NCBI GenBank assembly: GCA_958295955.1 | Contig: OY282420.1 | Location: forward strand, 3,796,435 to 3,860,434 | Length of the DNA stretch: 64,000 nt | Origin: an uncultured Bryobacterales bacterium | GTDB lineage: Bacteria; Acidobacteriota; Terriglobia; Bryobacterales; UBA6623 | Reading direction: 5' to 3' | Part shown: positions 53,007-63,200 of the stretch, piece by piece | How the letters are laid out: every line of letters begins with the position of its first letter | Numbering within the stretch: the stretch's first letter is position 1 | Notes under the pieces: generated by a model | What the model was told of the DNA's origin: nothing | The model's database searches: none | What the model saw: the letters and a program-made list of their open reading frames with translations, nothing else | Translations under genes and position numbers: made by a program

Positions 53007-55517
53007 ATGCGCCCGCTCCTGTTTCTGGCATTTCTGCTTCCGGCGGCCGCGGCGCCGCCGACGCCGGAAGCGCATTTCGGGCACGCCATGGGCGCCGACC
53101 GCGAACTGATCCGGTGGAGCGATACGGTCGCGTATTTCGAGCGCTTGGACGCTGCAAGCGACTCGCTGATCCTGTCGGAATTGGGTAAATCGACCGAGGG
53201 GCGTCCGTTTGTGATGGCGACGATCGCCGCGCCCGACACGCTGGCCGAGCTGGAGAGCTTCAGGGAAATTCAACACGCTCTGGCCGATCCGCGCAAAACT
53301 CCGCCGGACGAGGCGCAAGAACTCATCGCCCGCGGCAAGCCGGTGGTGCTGATTACCTGCTCGATCCACTCGACGGAAGTCGCCTCTACGCTTACGGCCG
53401 TTCAGTTCGCCTACGACCTGCTCGCGGAAGAGACGCCGCGCCGCCGGGCGATTCTCGAAAACACGATTTTCCTGTTGATTCCGTCGCTGAACCCTGACGG
53501 CGTGGACAAGGTGTACGACTGGTACGAGCGCTGGCTGGGGACCGAGTACGAAGGCGCTCCGATGACGGAGCTTTATCACAAGTACGCCGGGCACGACAAC
53601 AACCGCGATTGGTACAGGTTCAGCCAGGTCGAAACCCGCCTCGCCGTCGAGCATGCGCACAACGCCTGGCGCCCGCAGATCGTTTACGACGTGCATCAGA
53701 TGAGCCCCGACGGCGCGCGCATTTTCGTGCCGCCGTGGATCGACCCGATCGATCCTAATATCGACCCGCTGATCGTGCAACAGGTCAACGCCTTTGGCGC
53801 CGCCATGGCCGTGGACCTGACGGCGGCCGGGAAGAAAGGCGTCGTCATTCACGGCATCTACGACTATTTCACGCCCGCGCGGCACTACCAGAGCTATCAC
53901 GGGGCGATGCGCCTGCTCAGCGAGTCGGCCGGCGTGCGCTACGCTTCGCCGATTACGGTGCCGTTCGAGGACCTTCAGGAGCGCGCGCGGAACTACAACG
54001 CCCGCCGCGCGAGTTGGAATTTCCTGGAGCCGTGGCCGGGCGGCGTGTGGCGGCTGCAAGACATCGTTGACAATCAACTCATTACGTTCGAGTCCGTGCT
54101 CTACAATGCCGCTCTCCGGCGCGAGGATTTGCTGCGCAATTTCTACCGCATCGGGCAAAGGGTCAGCGAACGCGGGGCGGGGCAGGCATACGTGATTCCC
54201 CGCGAGCAGCACGACCGCAACGCCGCGGCCGAGTTGCTGCAAATCTTGCAGTTCGGCCTGGTGGAAATCGACCGCGCACAACGGGACGCGGCGATATCGG
54301 GACGCCTCGTTCATGAAGGCGACCGGGTCATTCGTCTCGACCAGCCGTACGGCGCGTTCGCCAAGACGCTGCTCGCCCGGCAGGAATACCCGGATTTGCG
54401 GGAGTATCCCGGCGGGCCGCCCAAGAAGCCTTACGACGTTACGGCGCACAACCTGCCGCTGTTGATGGGCGTTCGCGCGTTTCCGATCGGCGGCGACCCG
54501 GTTAGCGGCGAAATGGATATCGAGCTCGCGCCGCTGCCGCGCATCGAGCCCGGCGCGGGGCGGGTGGACGCGGCCGAAAATCTCGAGCTTTCGCCGGATC
54601 TCGGCTCGAGTTGGATCGCCGTCAACCGCTTGTTGCGGGCAGGCGCCGGCGTCCACCGCGACAAGCGCAACGGCTCGTTCTATATCCCGACCAATACTTC
54701 GCTGCGGGTGCAGTTGGGCAGATTGGCCCAGGAGTTGGACGTCGATTTCGTCGCCACCGGTGAGCAGCCCGAGGCTCATCCCCAACTCGAGGCCCCGCGC
54801 ATCGGTCTCTACTCGGGGCACGTGCCGATCATGGACGAGGGCTGGACCCGCTGGCTGCTCGAACGCTACGAGTTTGCCGTCGCGCCGGTCGATAACGCCC
54901 GGCTCCAGGCCGGAGACTTGGGCGCGGATTACGACGTGCTCATTCTTCCCGATGCGCCTGCGCACACGCTGCACGACGGTTACCGGGCGGATGCGGATTA
55001 CCGCGGGTCGAAAGCGCCGCCGGAGTTCACCGGCGGCATCGGAGTGGAGGGGGCGGTCGCGCTGCGGGCGTTCGCGGAAGGCGGCGGCACGATTCTGGCT
55101 TTCAACCGCGCCTCGGAGTACGCCATCGACAAGCTCGACTTGAAGATCGACAATACGGTCGGCAATCTGAGCAACCGCCGCTTCTACGGCCCCGGCGCCT
55201 TGGTCAACGTGAAAGTCGATGTTACCCATCCTCTCTGCTTCGGGATGCGTCCGCGCGAGACGGTGTGGTTCGAGTCGGGGCCGGCATTTCGCACGCTGCG
55301 CCGGAATCGGGGGACGTCGCGGGAGGTGCTGACTTATCCGCCGCGGCGGCTGCTTGCCTCGGGCTGGCTGCTGGGCGAAAGCTATCTCGCCAACCGCGCC
55401 GCCGTCGTCGAGATGCTCGTGGGAGACGGGCGCATCGTATTGTTCGGCATCCGCCCGCAGTACCGCGCCCAGCCGAACGCTGCTTTCAAGATGGTGTTCA
55501 ACGGTTTGTTTTATTGA
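53007..55517 (+). CDS. M14 family zinc carboxypeptidase, exported
   Basis: 836 residues from the ATG at 53007, whose signal peptide is MRPLLFLAFLLPAAAAPP. The M14 zinc site is ITCSIHSTEVAS (HxxE) with the distant His in YDVHQMSPDG; the Arg/Asn substrate residues are in AGHDNNRDWY. The C-terminal half (about 500-836) is a class I glutamine amidotransferase-like sandwich (IGLYSGHVPIMDEGWTRWLL, YDVLILPDAP, LRAFAEGGGTILAFNRASE, RIVLFGIRPQYRAQ). Large 'M14 + GATase-like' proteins of this type are common in Acidobacteria and Bacteroidetes and act on peptides outside the cytoplasm; exact specificity is unknown. A TATAGT hexamer (52988-52993) may be the -10. Confidence 0.9.
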   Translation: MRPLLFLAFLLPAAAAPPTPEAHFGHAMGADRELIRWSDTVAYFERLDAASDSLILSELGKSTEGRPFVMATIAAPDTLAELESFREIQHALADPRKTPPDEAQELIARGKPVVLITCSIHSTEVASTLTAVQFAYDLLAEETPRRRAILENTIFLLIPSLNPDGVDKVYDWYERWLGTEYEGAPMTELYHKYAGHDNNRDWYRFSQVETRLAVEHAHNAWRPQIVYDVHQMSPDGARIFVPPWIDPIDPNIDPLIVQQVNAFGAAMAVDLTAAGKKGVVIHGIYDYFTPARHYQSYHGAMRLLSESAGVRYASPITVPFEDLQERARNYNARRASWNFLEPWPGGVWRLQDIVDNQLITFESVLYNAALRREDLLRNFYRIGQRVSERGAGQAYVIPREQHDRNAAAELLQILQFGLVEIDRAQRDAAISGRLVHEGDRVIRLDQPYGAFAKTLLARQEYPDLREYPGGPPKKPYDVTAHNLPLLMGVRAFPIGGDPVSGEMDIELAPLPRIEPGAGRVDAAENLELSPDLGSSWIAVNRLLRAGAGVHRDKRNGSFYIPTNTSLRVQLGRLAQELDVDFVATGEQPEAHPQLEAPRIGLYSGHVPIMDEGWTRWLLERYEFAVAPVDNARLQAGDLGADYDVLILPDAPAHTLHDGYRADADYRGSKAPPEFTGGIGVEGAVALRAFAEGGGTILAFNRASEYAIDKLDLKIDNTVGNLSNRRFYGPGALVNVKVDVTHPLCFGMRPRETVWFESGPAFRTLRRNRGTSREVLTYPPRRLLASGWLLGESYLANRAAVVEMLVGDGRIVLFGIRPQYRAQPNAAFKMVFNGLFY

Positions 55518-55552
55518 CGCCGGCCTTGCGCGCGGCCGTTGCCGCATTGTTC

Positions 55553-56239
55553 GTGAGCTACTTCAACTATTTCACCGAGATCGAAGACCACTTCCGGCGC
55601 GCCCGCGGCAGCGGATTGTTTCTGTTGTCCCCCCTGGATTGGGCGTTGATCGAAACCTGGAAGGAGGCCGGCGTTCCTTTGGAGGCGGCGCTCAAGGGCA
55701 TTGATCGGGCATTCGAGAAATGGCATGCCCGCAAGCGGCGCTTTCGTCAGGTGAACTCCGTTGCCTACTGCGCGCAGGAGGTGCTCGAAGCGGCGCGCCA
55801 AATGGCCGAAGGCTCGCCGCAGCAGGGACGCAAGGCCGAGCCGGCATTCGACGCCGCTGAGTTGGCGGAATACTTCGGCCGCAACGCGGACGCCCTGCGC
55901 GAATCCTTGCCGCTGTTCGCGGACGGCCGGCGGGCGATCGAGCAGACGATCGCTTCGCTGGAGGAACTGCGCGCGGCGGCGCTTGCCGGAGAGTTGCACG
56001 ACTTCGAAGCCGTCGAGCAGCGTTTGACCGTGATGGAAGAGCGGCTGATCGGCGCGGCCATGCAGTCCGTTACGGAAGACGAGCTGCTTGCCTGCCGCCG
56101 CGAAATGGACCGCTGCCTGGCGGTCTATCGGGGCAAGATGACCGCCGAGCAGATCGCCGTTCTGGAAAAGCAATACATGCAGAGGCGGCGTCTGGAAGAT
56201 TTGAAGCTGCCGCGGCTGAGCCTGTTTTACATGCTCTGA
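55553..56239 (+). CDS. Acidobacterial hypothetical protein, helical
   Basis: 228 residues from the GTG at 55553, which gives the N-terminus MSYFNYFTEIEDHFRRARG. That phrase, followed by LFLLSPLDWALIETWKEAGVPLEAALKGIDRAF, recurs in unnamed Acidobacteria proteins I recall. A TTG at 55514 overlapping the previous stop is an alternative start with 13 more residues. The rest is charged and helical (LAEYFGRNADALRES, LAVYRGKMTAEQIAVLEKQY), with no enzymatic motif. It may be co-translated with the peptidase upstream. Function unknown. Confidence 0.75.
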   Translation: MSYFNYFTEIEDHFRRARGSGLFLLSPLDWALIETWKEAGVPLEAALKGIDRAFEKWHARKRRFRQVNSVAYCAQEVLEAARQMAEGSPQQGRKAEPAFDAAELAEYFGRNADALRESLPLFADGRRAIEQTIASLEELRAAALAGELHDFEAVEQRLTVMEERLIGAAMQSVTEDELLACRREMDRCLAVYRGKMTAEQIAVLEKQYMQRRRLEDLKLPRLSLFYML

Positions 56240-56282
56240 CGGGAGCGCCCGGATCGGGCGGCGGCATCGCCATAATAAAATT

Positions 56283-57140
56283 GTGATCCACGAGAACGTT
56301 CTCTACAACGAGCGCATCGTGCCCAGCGACGAGGCGATTCTTCGTCCCGGCCAGCTCGGCCTGCTGGCGGGCTGGGGCGTATTCACGACGCTGCGCATCT
56401 ACAAGGGGATTCCCTTTGCGTTCGAGCGCCACTGGGAGCGCTTGCAGCGCGACGCGCGGCTGCTGCATGTCGAGATTCCTGTCGGACGCGACGAGCTTCG
56501 CCGGCGGCTGATCGAGTTGGCGCGCAGGAACCGCTGCCCGGAAGCTTCCATGCGGCTGTGCATCGTGCGCAGCCAAGGCGGCGTATTCGAGGGGCCGGGG
56601 TCGGGGAACCGTTCGGATGTCGTCGCCTTTACCATCGACGTTCCGCGCCGGCGGGGCGCCGCCGGCCTGGCCCTGCGGCCGAACGGCCGGCACGCGGAAT
56701 CGCCGTTTGCGGGGACGAAGACGCTGTCCTGGGCGCACAATCTGACTTTTGTCGAAACGGCGCAGCAGCAAGGATTCGACGAAGTCATCCTGCTCAACGA
56801 ACGCGGGGAAGTCGCCGAGTGTACTTCGGCGAATATCTTTGCCGTGCGCAACGGGGTCACCTATACGCCGCCGCCGGCCGGCGGACCGCTGCCGGGCATT
56901 ACCCGCCTGGTCATGCTCGAAGAGCTTGCCGAGCCGGTCGAGGAGAAAGTGCTCTACGCGGACGACCTGTACGAAGCCGACGAGGTGTTCATCACCTCGA
57001 CCGTCCGCGAATTGATGCCGGTCGAGCGCATCGCCGACAGACGGCTGCGGGCGGCCGAGCGGGGCGAGTGGCCGGTGATGGAAAAACTGCGGGCCGCGCT
57101 CCGGCGGTACATCGAAGCCTACATCGAACAGGCGCGTTGA
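56283..57140 (+). CDS. Class IV PLP aminotransferase (branched-chain aminotransferase / aminodeoxychorismate lyase-like)
   Basis: 285 residues from a GTG. Fold-type IV features: VLYNERIVPSDEAILRPG, GLLAGWGVFTTLRIYKGIPFAFERHWERL, the PLP-lysine motif AGTKTLSWAHN (Lys about 145), DEVILLNERGEVAECTSANIF and FITSTVRELMPV. Both branched-chain aminotransferase (ilvE) and aminodeoxychorismate lyase (pabC) share these; the sequence leans to neither clearly. The upstream helical gene and downstream esterase give no pathway clue. A short duplication of its 3' end lies just downstream (57190-57226). Confidence 0.88.
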   Translation: MIHENVLYNERIVPSDEAILRPGQLGLLAGWGVFTTLRIYKGIPFAFERHWERLQRDARLLHVEIPVGRDELRRRLIELARRNRCPEASMRLCIVRSQGGVFEGPGSGNRSDVVAFTIDVPRRRGAAGLALRPNGRHAESPFAGTKTLSWAHNLTFVETAQQQGFDEVILLNERGEVAECTSANIFAVRNGVTYTPPPAGGPLPGITRLVMLEELAEPVEEKVLYADDLYEADEVFITSTVRELMPVERIADRRLRAAERGEWPVMEKLRAALRRYIEAYIEQAR

Positions 57141-57226
57141 GCTATGCGACTGAACCCGACTGAACCCGACTGAACCCGATTGAGCGTGAGGTACATCGAA
57201 GCCTACATCGAACAGGCGCGTTGAGC
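57106..57226 (+). repeat. Duplicated gene end with 10-bp triplet repeat between
   Basis: The last 34 nt of the aminotransferase gene and 3 nt more (57106-57142) recur exactly at 57190-57226 (37 bp). Between them TGAACCCGAC or its close variant is repeated three times (57151-57180). The second copy is a detached C-terminal fragment (YIEAYIEQAR and a stop). Confidence 0.9.
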
Positions 57227-57242
57227 CGCGGCGGTTTCGCCT

Positions 57243-58136
57243 TTATTCCGGCATCAACCCGTGCTTCGCCAGGAAAGCGCGGATCGCGCCGTCGATCTTC
57301 GCCGCCTCGTCTTGCGTAAACCTGCCGTGCTTGCCGCCCGGGATGGTCAGCAACTCGTTCTCGACGCCCGCGGCGTCCAGCCGTTTGTGCAACTCGACCG
57401 CGTGATTGTAAGGCACGATCGGATCGGCGTCGCCGTGAATCGTCAGGACCGGCGGCAATCCCTCCCGCACGTAGTGAATGGGAGAGACGCGCTTGGCGAT
57501 CGCCTCGCGGTCGGGCTGCCCGCCGAGCCAGGCGACGGCGTAGGATTTCTCATTCGGCTTGCCCGCCGCCAAGTCGTTGACGTCGGTAATCCCGAAGTAG
57601 TTGACGATGGCGGCGACCTTGAGCTCCTGGCGGCCGGGGCATTCGTAGTCCAAGCCGGCGGATGCGGGCAGCATGCCGGTGGTCAGCGATAAATGGCCGC
57701 CCGCCGAGGCGCCGGTGACGACGAGCCGTTCGGTGTCGAAGCCGTATTTTTCCGCATTGGCGATGACCCAGCGCAAGGCGCAGCGGCAGTCTTCCACCGC
57801 GGCCGGAGCGCGCGAAACGCGGCCCAGCCGGTACTCGACGTTAACCGCGGAAAAACCCATTTCGAGATACGGCGCCAGCGCGAGCACGCTGCTCTCCTTC
57901 GAGCCGCCGACCCATCCTCCGCCGTGGATGTAGATCACGGTCGGGACGGGGCCGCCGGCGTTCCGGCGGGCATAGACATCCAGCTTTTGCTCGACGTTGT
58001 TGGCGGTCTTGTAGGTGACGTTCGGGGTGACCCGATAGGCGCTCGCCAACCAGGCTGCCCGCGAAACGGCGCCGTCCGCTGCGGCGGATGAAACCGTCGC
58101 AACGACGGCGATTACGAACAGGAATAGACAACGCAT
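57243..58136 (-). CDS. Alpha/beta hydrolase (BD-FAE/HSL-like esterase), exported
   Basis: 297 residues with a signal peptide (LFLFVIAVVATVSSAAADG). The oxyanion motif is TVIYIHGGGWVGGSK, the nucleophile elbow LVVTGASAGGHLSL (GxSxG with Ser in GASAG), the acid in HGDADPIVPY and the His in GGKHGRF. This is the HSL/BD-FAE group of carboxylesterases acting on small or acetylated substrates, including polysaccharide-linked esters. Secretion fits a role in degrading polymers. It is convergent with the aminotransferase; its start is close to holA on the other strand. Confidence 0.92.
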   Translation of the reverse strand: MRCLFLFVIAVVATVSSAAADGAVSRAAWLASAYRVTPNVTYKTANNVEQKLDVYARRNAGGPVPTVIYIHGGGWVGGSKESSVLALAPYLEMGFSAVNVEYRLGRVSRAPAAVEDCRCALRWVIANAEKYGFDTERLVVTGASAGGHLSLTTGMLPASAGLDYECPGRQELKVAAIVNYFGITDVNDLAAGKPNEKSYAVAWLGGQPDREAIAKRVSPIHYVREGLPPVLTIHGDADPIVPYNHAVELHKRLDAAGVENELLTIPGGKHGRFTQDEAAKIDGAIRAFLAKHGLMPE

Positions 58137-58202
58137 GGCAATCTCCCTCCGGCGGCCGCCCGCGCGGCGGCCTTGCTATTCACTAAATGCTACCTTGATT
58201 TC

Positions 58203-59345
58203 TTGACCCCCCGCGCGCTTTTCCAACATTTCAGGAAAGAGGGCAAGCCCGCCGCCGGTTACCTCTTTCTCGGCGCCGAGCAGTTCTATCGCGACCATTG
58301 CCGCGCGGCGCTCAAGAAAGCTGTTCTGGGCGAGCCGGCCGACCCGCAGGGGCTGGCGGAAATCGACCTCAAGGAGCAGCCTTTGAGCCGCTTGGTCGAC
58401 GAGGCGCGCAGCCCTTCGCTTTTTGCCTCTTCCCGCCTGATTGTCGCCAAAAACGCAGAGAATGTCTTGCCCCGCGGCGGCTCGAAGGAAAACCGCGGCC
58501 GAGCGCTGCTCCAGGAGTATTTCGCCCGCCCCGCGCCGGGCGCCGTCGTGCTCATCGAGGCCGTCCGGTTCGACGACCGCGACCGGGACGGCAAGGCCGC
58601 GCTCGAACGCATCGCGAAGTTTTTTTCCGCCGTTCCCGAAACCGTGCAACTCAAGATGCTCACGATGCAGGAAGCAATCAAGGGAGCCGCAACTTTGGCC
58701 GGCCGCTTGAACCTGGCTATCGAAAGATCGGTGTTGGCCGAGCTTGTGGAGATGCTCGCCGGCGACATGGCGAAGATCGAAAACAATCTGCAGAAGCTGG
58801 CGATCTACGCGGCGCCGGCGAGCGCTATCGTCGATCTCGTGGACCGCATGACCGGCCCGGCGCAGAAGCTGGCGATCTACGCGGGGACGGCGAGCGCTGC
58901 CGGCGCTCCTGCCAAGGTCGCCGCTCGGGACATCGAGCTTCTGGTTCCCGAGGCCAGGCAGAGCGGTCTGTTCGATTTTTCGGATGCGCTGGCGCACCGC
59001 GACCGGACGCGCGCCCTCGAATTGCTTGACACGATGTCGAAGGCCGGCGTTTACTGGCCGCTGCAGCTCAGCCTGATCGCCAAGTTGTTTCGCGAGGCGC
59101 TTGCGGCGAACGAGTTGCGCCTGCGCGGCGCCGGCGCGGTCGGAGCGAAGCTCGGCTCTTACGGCCTGCGGCTGTGGCCCGCGCGGGCGCGGCAAGTGGC
59201 GGAAATCGCCTCGCGGTTCAGCGGCAAGGAACTCGAGCGGGCGCTGATCGCGCTATTCGAAGCGGACCGCGAGTTGCGCAGCCCCAACCCCGGCGAAAGA
59301 ATCGTCATGGAGCGCTTGGCGATGCGCCTGACCGGCGACTCGTGA
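58203..59345 (+). CDS. holA: DNA polymerase III delta subunit, with internal 24-residue duplication
   Basis: 380 residues from the TTG at 58203, giving MTPRALFQHFRKEGKPAAGY; a TTG at 58173 adds ten residues. HolA features follow: YLFLGAEQFYRDHCRAALKK, FASSRLIVAKNAE, AATLAGRLNLAIERSVLAEL, LAGDMAKIENNLQKLAIYA, ARDIELLVPEARQSGLFDFSDAL and a clamp-loader collar domain. The delta subunit opens the beta clamp during loading. Unusually, QKLAIYA...ASA occurs twice, at an offset of 24 residues (58791 and 58863), inserting extra sequence between the AAA-like lid helix and the segment that normally follows directly. Frame and neighbours are otherwise normal, so the protein is likely functional. rpsT lies convergent, as in many genomes. 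Confidence 0.93.
   Translation: MTPRALFQHFRKEGKPAAGYLFLGAEQFYRDHCRAALKKAVLGEPADPQGLAEIDLKEQPLSRLVDEARSPSLFASSRLIVAKNAENVLPRGGSKENRGRALLQEYFARPAPGAVVLIEAVRFDDRDRDGKAALERIAKFFSAVPETVQLKMLTMQEAIKGAATLAGRLNLAIERSVLAELVEMLAGDMAKIENNLQKLAIYAAPASAIVDLVDRMTGPAQKLAIYAGTASAAGAPAKVAARDIELLVPEARQSGLFDFSDALAHRDRTRALELLDTMSKAGVYWPLQLSLIAKLFREALAANELRLRGAGAVGAKLGSYGLRLWPARARQVAEIASRFSGKELERALIALFEADRELRSPNPGERIVMERLAMRLTGDS
58791..58898 (+). repeat. 72-bp tandem duplication inside holA
   Basis: CAGAAGCTGGCGATCTACGC at 58791 recurs at 58863, and the similarity continues through the bases for AGTASA/AAPASA, a 72-nt offset. It is in frame and adds 24 residues. The second half of the unit (IVDLVDRMTGPA) is not seen again, so the duplicate has diverged. 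Confidence 0.8.
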
Positions 59346-59356
59346 CCCGCGACTGA

Positions 59357-59617
59357 CTAAGGTTTGCGGGCGGCGAGGGTCATCGCCGACTTGGCCCGCG
59401 CGGCTTTGTTACGGTGGACGACGCCTTTTTGCACGGCGCGGTCGTAGAGGCCGACCGTTTCCGGGAGCAGCTTGTCGATTTCCTCGCGGTTGCCGTCGGC
59501 GACCGCCTGGTAGAACTTCTTGACCTGGGTGCGCAGCGCGCTGCGCCGGGCGGTGTTGCGCACATTGCGTTGCGCCGTCTGCCCCGCCCGCTTGATTGCC
59601 GATTTATGGTTTGCCAT
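59357..59617 (-). CDS. rpsT: 30S ribosomal protein S20
   Basis: 86 residues beginning MANHKSAIKRAGQTAQRN, with the S20 helical bundle continuing RNTARRSALRTQVKKFYQAV and ending KGVVHRNKAARAKSAMTLA. It binds 16S rRNA in the small subunit. The ATG and length are standard. It has its own strong promoter (59636-59665). Downstream (11 nt) it converges on holA. The BREX locus begins just beyond its promoter. Confidence 0.97.
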   Translation of the reverse strand: MANHKSAIKRAGQTAQRNVRNTARRSALRTQVKKFYQAVADGNREEIDKLLPETVGLYDRAVQKGVVHRNKAARAKSAMTLAARKP

Positions 59618-59635
59618 TGCCTATGCTCTCTTTCG

Positions 59636-59665
59636 AGAATAGCCGGGTTCGGCCGAAAGTGTCAA
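59636..59665 (-). promoter_or_regulatory. rpsT promoter
   Basis: On the minus strand TTGACA (59660-59665), 18-nt spacer, TATTCT (59636-59641). The perfect -35 and the 18-nt spacing match the promoters at 852 and 3402. Transcription would start about 12 nt before the rpsT ATG. Confidence 0.75.
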
Positions 59666-59756
59666 CGTGTCCGCGGGCGCGTTCGCCGGAGCCGTTGAGC
59701 AATGGTTTCTGCTTTGACCGGCGGCGCCGGGGAGAGCAAGATAGAAAGAGCGGGCA

Positions 59757-60236
59757 ATGACTGGATCCCTTGCCGACCGGATCGTGCGCGAGATCGAACA
59801 GGCAGCCGGGCTGTACCACCGGCTGCTGTTGGTCGCCGCTCCCGCGGGCTGCGGTAAAACCGCCGCTCTTCGGGAAGTCCGGGAGCGCACCGGCGCGCCG
59901 CTGGTGAACGTCAACCTCGAGCTTTCGCGCCGGATGCTGGAGTTGACTGCGCGCCTGCGGGTTTTGCGTCTGCCGGATCTTCTTCGAGAAATCGCCGGCG
60001 GCGCAAGCGGCGGGATCGTCCTGCTCGATAACATCGAAATCCTGTTCGACGCCGGCCGGCGACACGACCCGCTTCTGCTGCTCCAGAGACTCTCGCGCGG
60101 CAAGACCGTAGTAGCCGCGTGGAACGGCGCCGCCGCCGCCGGCTTCCTGACCTATGCCGCCCCGGGTCATGCGGAGCGGCGGCGTTATGCGCTGCGCGGT
60201 TTGACGATCGTCGGCCCGGAGGAAGATGAGACATGA
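59757..60236 (+). CDS. brxF: BREX-3 system P-loop protein BrxF
   Basis: 159 residues, a small ATPase. The Walker A is APAGCGKTA (28-36), followed by [33 protein letters not shown] (Walker B region) and TVVAAWNG near the sensor position, ending [18 protein letters not shown]. The [13 protein letters not shown] and WNG...LTYA.PGH.EYRRY phrases are those I know for BrxF, the P-loop protein characteristic of type 3 BREX loci. It stands directly upstream of the brxC-like ATPase, the known order. The role of BrxF in defence is not settled. Confidence 0.88.
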   Translation: MTGSLADRIVREIEQAAGLYHRLLLVAAPAGCGKTAALREVRERTGAPLVNVNLELSRRMLELTARLRVLRLPDLLREIAGGASGGIVLLDNIEILFDAGRRHDPLLLLQRLSRGKTVVAAWNGAAAAGFLTYAAPGHAERRRYALRGLTIVGPEEDET

Positions 60237-60270
60237 AAACGATAGATTCCATTGCAAGGGAGCAGAGGCG

Positions 60271-63200
60271 ATGCAATACGGCAGCCTGATCCGGTTCGAC
60301 CCCATCGAATCAGTGGTCCAACTGCGGGACGCCGGCGAAGAGGCCGCGGCCCGGCAGCTTGTCGCAACCTACGTCATTTCCGAGGAGATGGCGGAAAGAC
60401 TGGCCGGCCTGGTCATTCCTCAGTTGCAGTTCGAGCAGCCCGCCGACAACAAAGGGCTGTTGGTGGTCGGCAACTACGGAACCGGCAAGTCACACCTGAT
60501 GGCCGTGATCTCCGCGCTTGCGGAGAATCGCGATCTTGCCGCCGTCCTGGCCAACGCCGATGCGGCGGCGGCCGCCGCAAAAATCGCCGGCCGCTTCAAG
60601 GTGGCGCGCGCCGAGATCGGAGCGACCACGATGTCCCTGCGCGACATCCTTGCGGCCGAGCTGGAAGAACGTCTAGCCGAGATGGACGTGAGCTACAGCT
60701 TCCCCTCCGCCGGCGAGGTGTCCGGCAACAAGCGCTCTTTCGAAGAGATGATGACCGCCTTCCACCGGCGGTTTCCGGACCACGGCCTGCTTCTCGTGGT
60801 GGACGAGTTGCTCGATTACCTGCGCACCCGCAAAGACCAGGAACTCATCCTCGACCTGAACTTCCTCCGCGAAATCGGCGAGGTCTGCAAAGACCTGCGC
60901 TTCCGCTTCATGGCCGGCGTCCAGGAAGCCATTTTCGACAGCGAGCGCTTCCGCTTCGCGGCGGACAGCATCCGCCGGGTGAAAGACCGCTTCGAGCAGG
61001 TGCTCATCGCCCGCAGGGACGTCAAATTCGTAGTGGCCGAGCGGCTGCTCAAGAAGACCGGCGAGCAGCAAGTCAAGATACGCGAATACCTGACGCCCTT
61101 CGCCAGGTTCTACGGCCGCATGAACGAGCGCATGGACGAGTTCGTCCGCCTCTTCCCCGTGCATCCCGATTACATCGACACTTTCGAGCGGGTGACCGCC
61201 GTGGAGAAGCGCGAGGTGTTGCGGACACTCTCTTCGGCCATGAAGAAAATGCTCGATCGGGACGTGCCGGTCGACTATCCCGGGCTCATCGCCTACGACG
61301 CTTATTGGGCCAATCTGCGCGAGAACGCGGCGTTCCGCGCCATGCCCGACATCAAGGCGGTCGTCGATTGCAGCCAGGTGCTGGAAGCCCGCGTGCAACA
61401 GGCATTGCCGCGCCCGGCCTACAAGCCCATGGCGCTGCGGCTCATTCATGCCCTGTCGGTGCATCGGCTCACCACCGGCGACATCTACGCCCCCCTGGGC
61501 GCGGCGCCCGAGGAACTCCGCGACGGGCTCTGCCTGCACCAACCGGGCATCGAGGACATGGGCGGCGACCCGGCCGTCGATCTGCTCTCCATGGTGCAGA
61601 CCGTCCTGCGCGAAATCCACAGAACGGTCAGCGGGCAGTTTATCTCTTCCAATCCGAACAACCGGCAGTTCTACCTGGACTTGAAGAAGACCGACGACTT
61701 CGACGCGCTGATCGAAAAACGCGCGGAGAGCCTCGAAGACGCCCAACTCGACCGCTACTACTACGAGGCGCTGAAACAGGTCATGGAGTGCGCCGACTCG
61801 ACCTACGTCACCAACTACCGAATCTGGCAGCACGAGTTGGAATGGCCGGCGCGCAAGGCCGCGCGCCAAGGGTATCTTTTCTTCGGCGCGCCCAACGAGC
61901 GCTCCACCGCCGTGCCGCCGCGGGATTTCTACCTGTATTTCATCCAGCCCTTCGACCCGCCGCGCTTCACGGACGAAAAGAAGTCCGACGAGTTGTTCCT
62001 GCGCCTCGATTGGGACCAAGAATTCCGCGCCGCGCTCGAGAGCTACGCCGCGGCCGAAGACTTGGCCTCCACCTCGGCGGGGCACGCCAAAGACGTTTAC
62101 AGGACCAAGGCAAAACATTATTTCGACAAGCTGACGCTCTGGCTGCAAGAACGCATGAGGGACGCTTTCAAGGCGACTTGGCGCGGACAATCCCAAGCGC
62201 TCGCCGCGTGGGCCAAGGGCAAGTCGATCCGGGCGCTGTCGGGCATCGCGCCCCATGAGCGCATCAACTTCCGCGATCTGGTCAACACCGTCGCCGGCAT
62301 TTGCCTGGGCTCCCATTTCCAGGATCTGGCGCCCGAATATCCTTCCTTCTCCGTGCTCATCACCGGGGCCAACCGCCGCCAGGCCGCGCAGGACGCGCTG
62401 GGGGCCGTCTGCGGCCAGACCCGCACCCGGCAGGCAACGGCCGTGCTCGACGCGCTGGAGTTGCTCGACGGGGACCGCCTCGACCCCGCCAAGTCGCGGT
62501 ATGCCCGGCACATCCTCGGCCTGTTCGCAGAGAAAGGCCGCGGGCAAGTGGTCAACCGCTCCGAGTTGATCCACGACGACAGGGGCGTGGAATACATGGA
62601 CAAAGACCGGCAACGCCTGGAGCCCGAATGGGTTGCCGTCGTTCTGGCGGCGCTGGTCTGGTCCGGCGATCTGGTCCTCGCCGTTCCGGGCGATAAGTTC
62701 GACGCCTCCGCGCTGCCGCGGTTGGCCGGGATGTCGGTCGGCGAGCTCGTGCAGTTCAAGCACGTCGAACCGCCCAAGGACTGGGACCTGCCGGCGCTCA
62801 AGGCGCTGTTCGCATTGCTCGGCCTCGCGCCCGGCATGGCGCAACTGATTACCCAGGGCAAGGCTGCGCCTGTCCAGGATTTGCAGAAGGCCGTCTCGCA
62901 AGCGGTGGAAAAGCTGGCGCGCGCGCAGCAAAGCCTGCAAAGCGGCCTGCCCTTCTGGGACGGCAGACTGCTTGCAGAGGACGAAACCCAAAAACTCCGC
63001 GCCCTGCTCGACGAGACCAAGACCTTTCTGGAATCGCTGCAACCCTACAACTCTCCGGGCAAGTTCAAGAGCTTCCGTTACGGCGCCCAAGACGTGGCCG
63101 GCCGCGCGAAAGGTCTCGCTGCCCTGAAGACGGTCGAATCGCTGCGAGAGTTGGCGGCGGACCTCGGCCCCTCCGCCGCGTTCCTTTCCACTGCCGAAGC

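Noticed and set aside
52554..55547. 997-codon open frame on the minus strand opposite the M14 peptidase
   Set aside because: High-GC mirror frame; Arg/Val-rich, no domain pattern, and the opposite strand has a clear peptidase.
57151..57180. Three 10-bp repeats as iterons or a CRISPR remnant
   Set aside because: Too few and short, adjacent to a duplicated gene end; slippage is enough.
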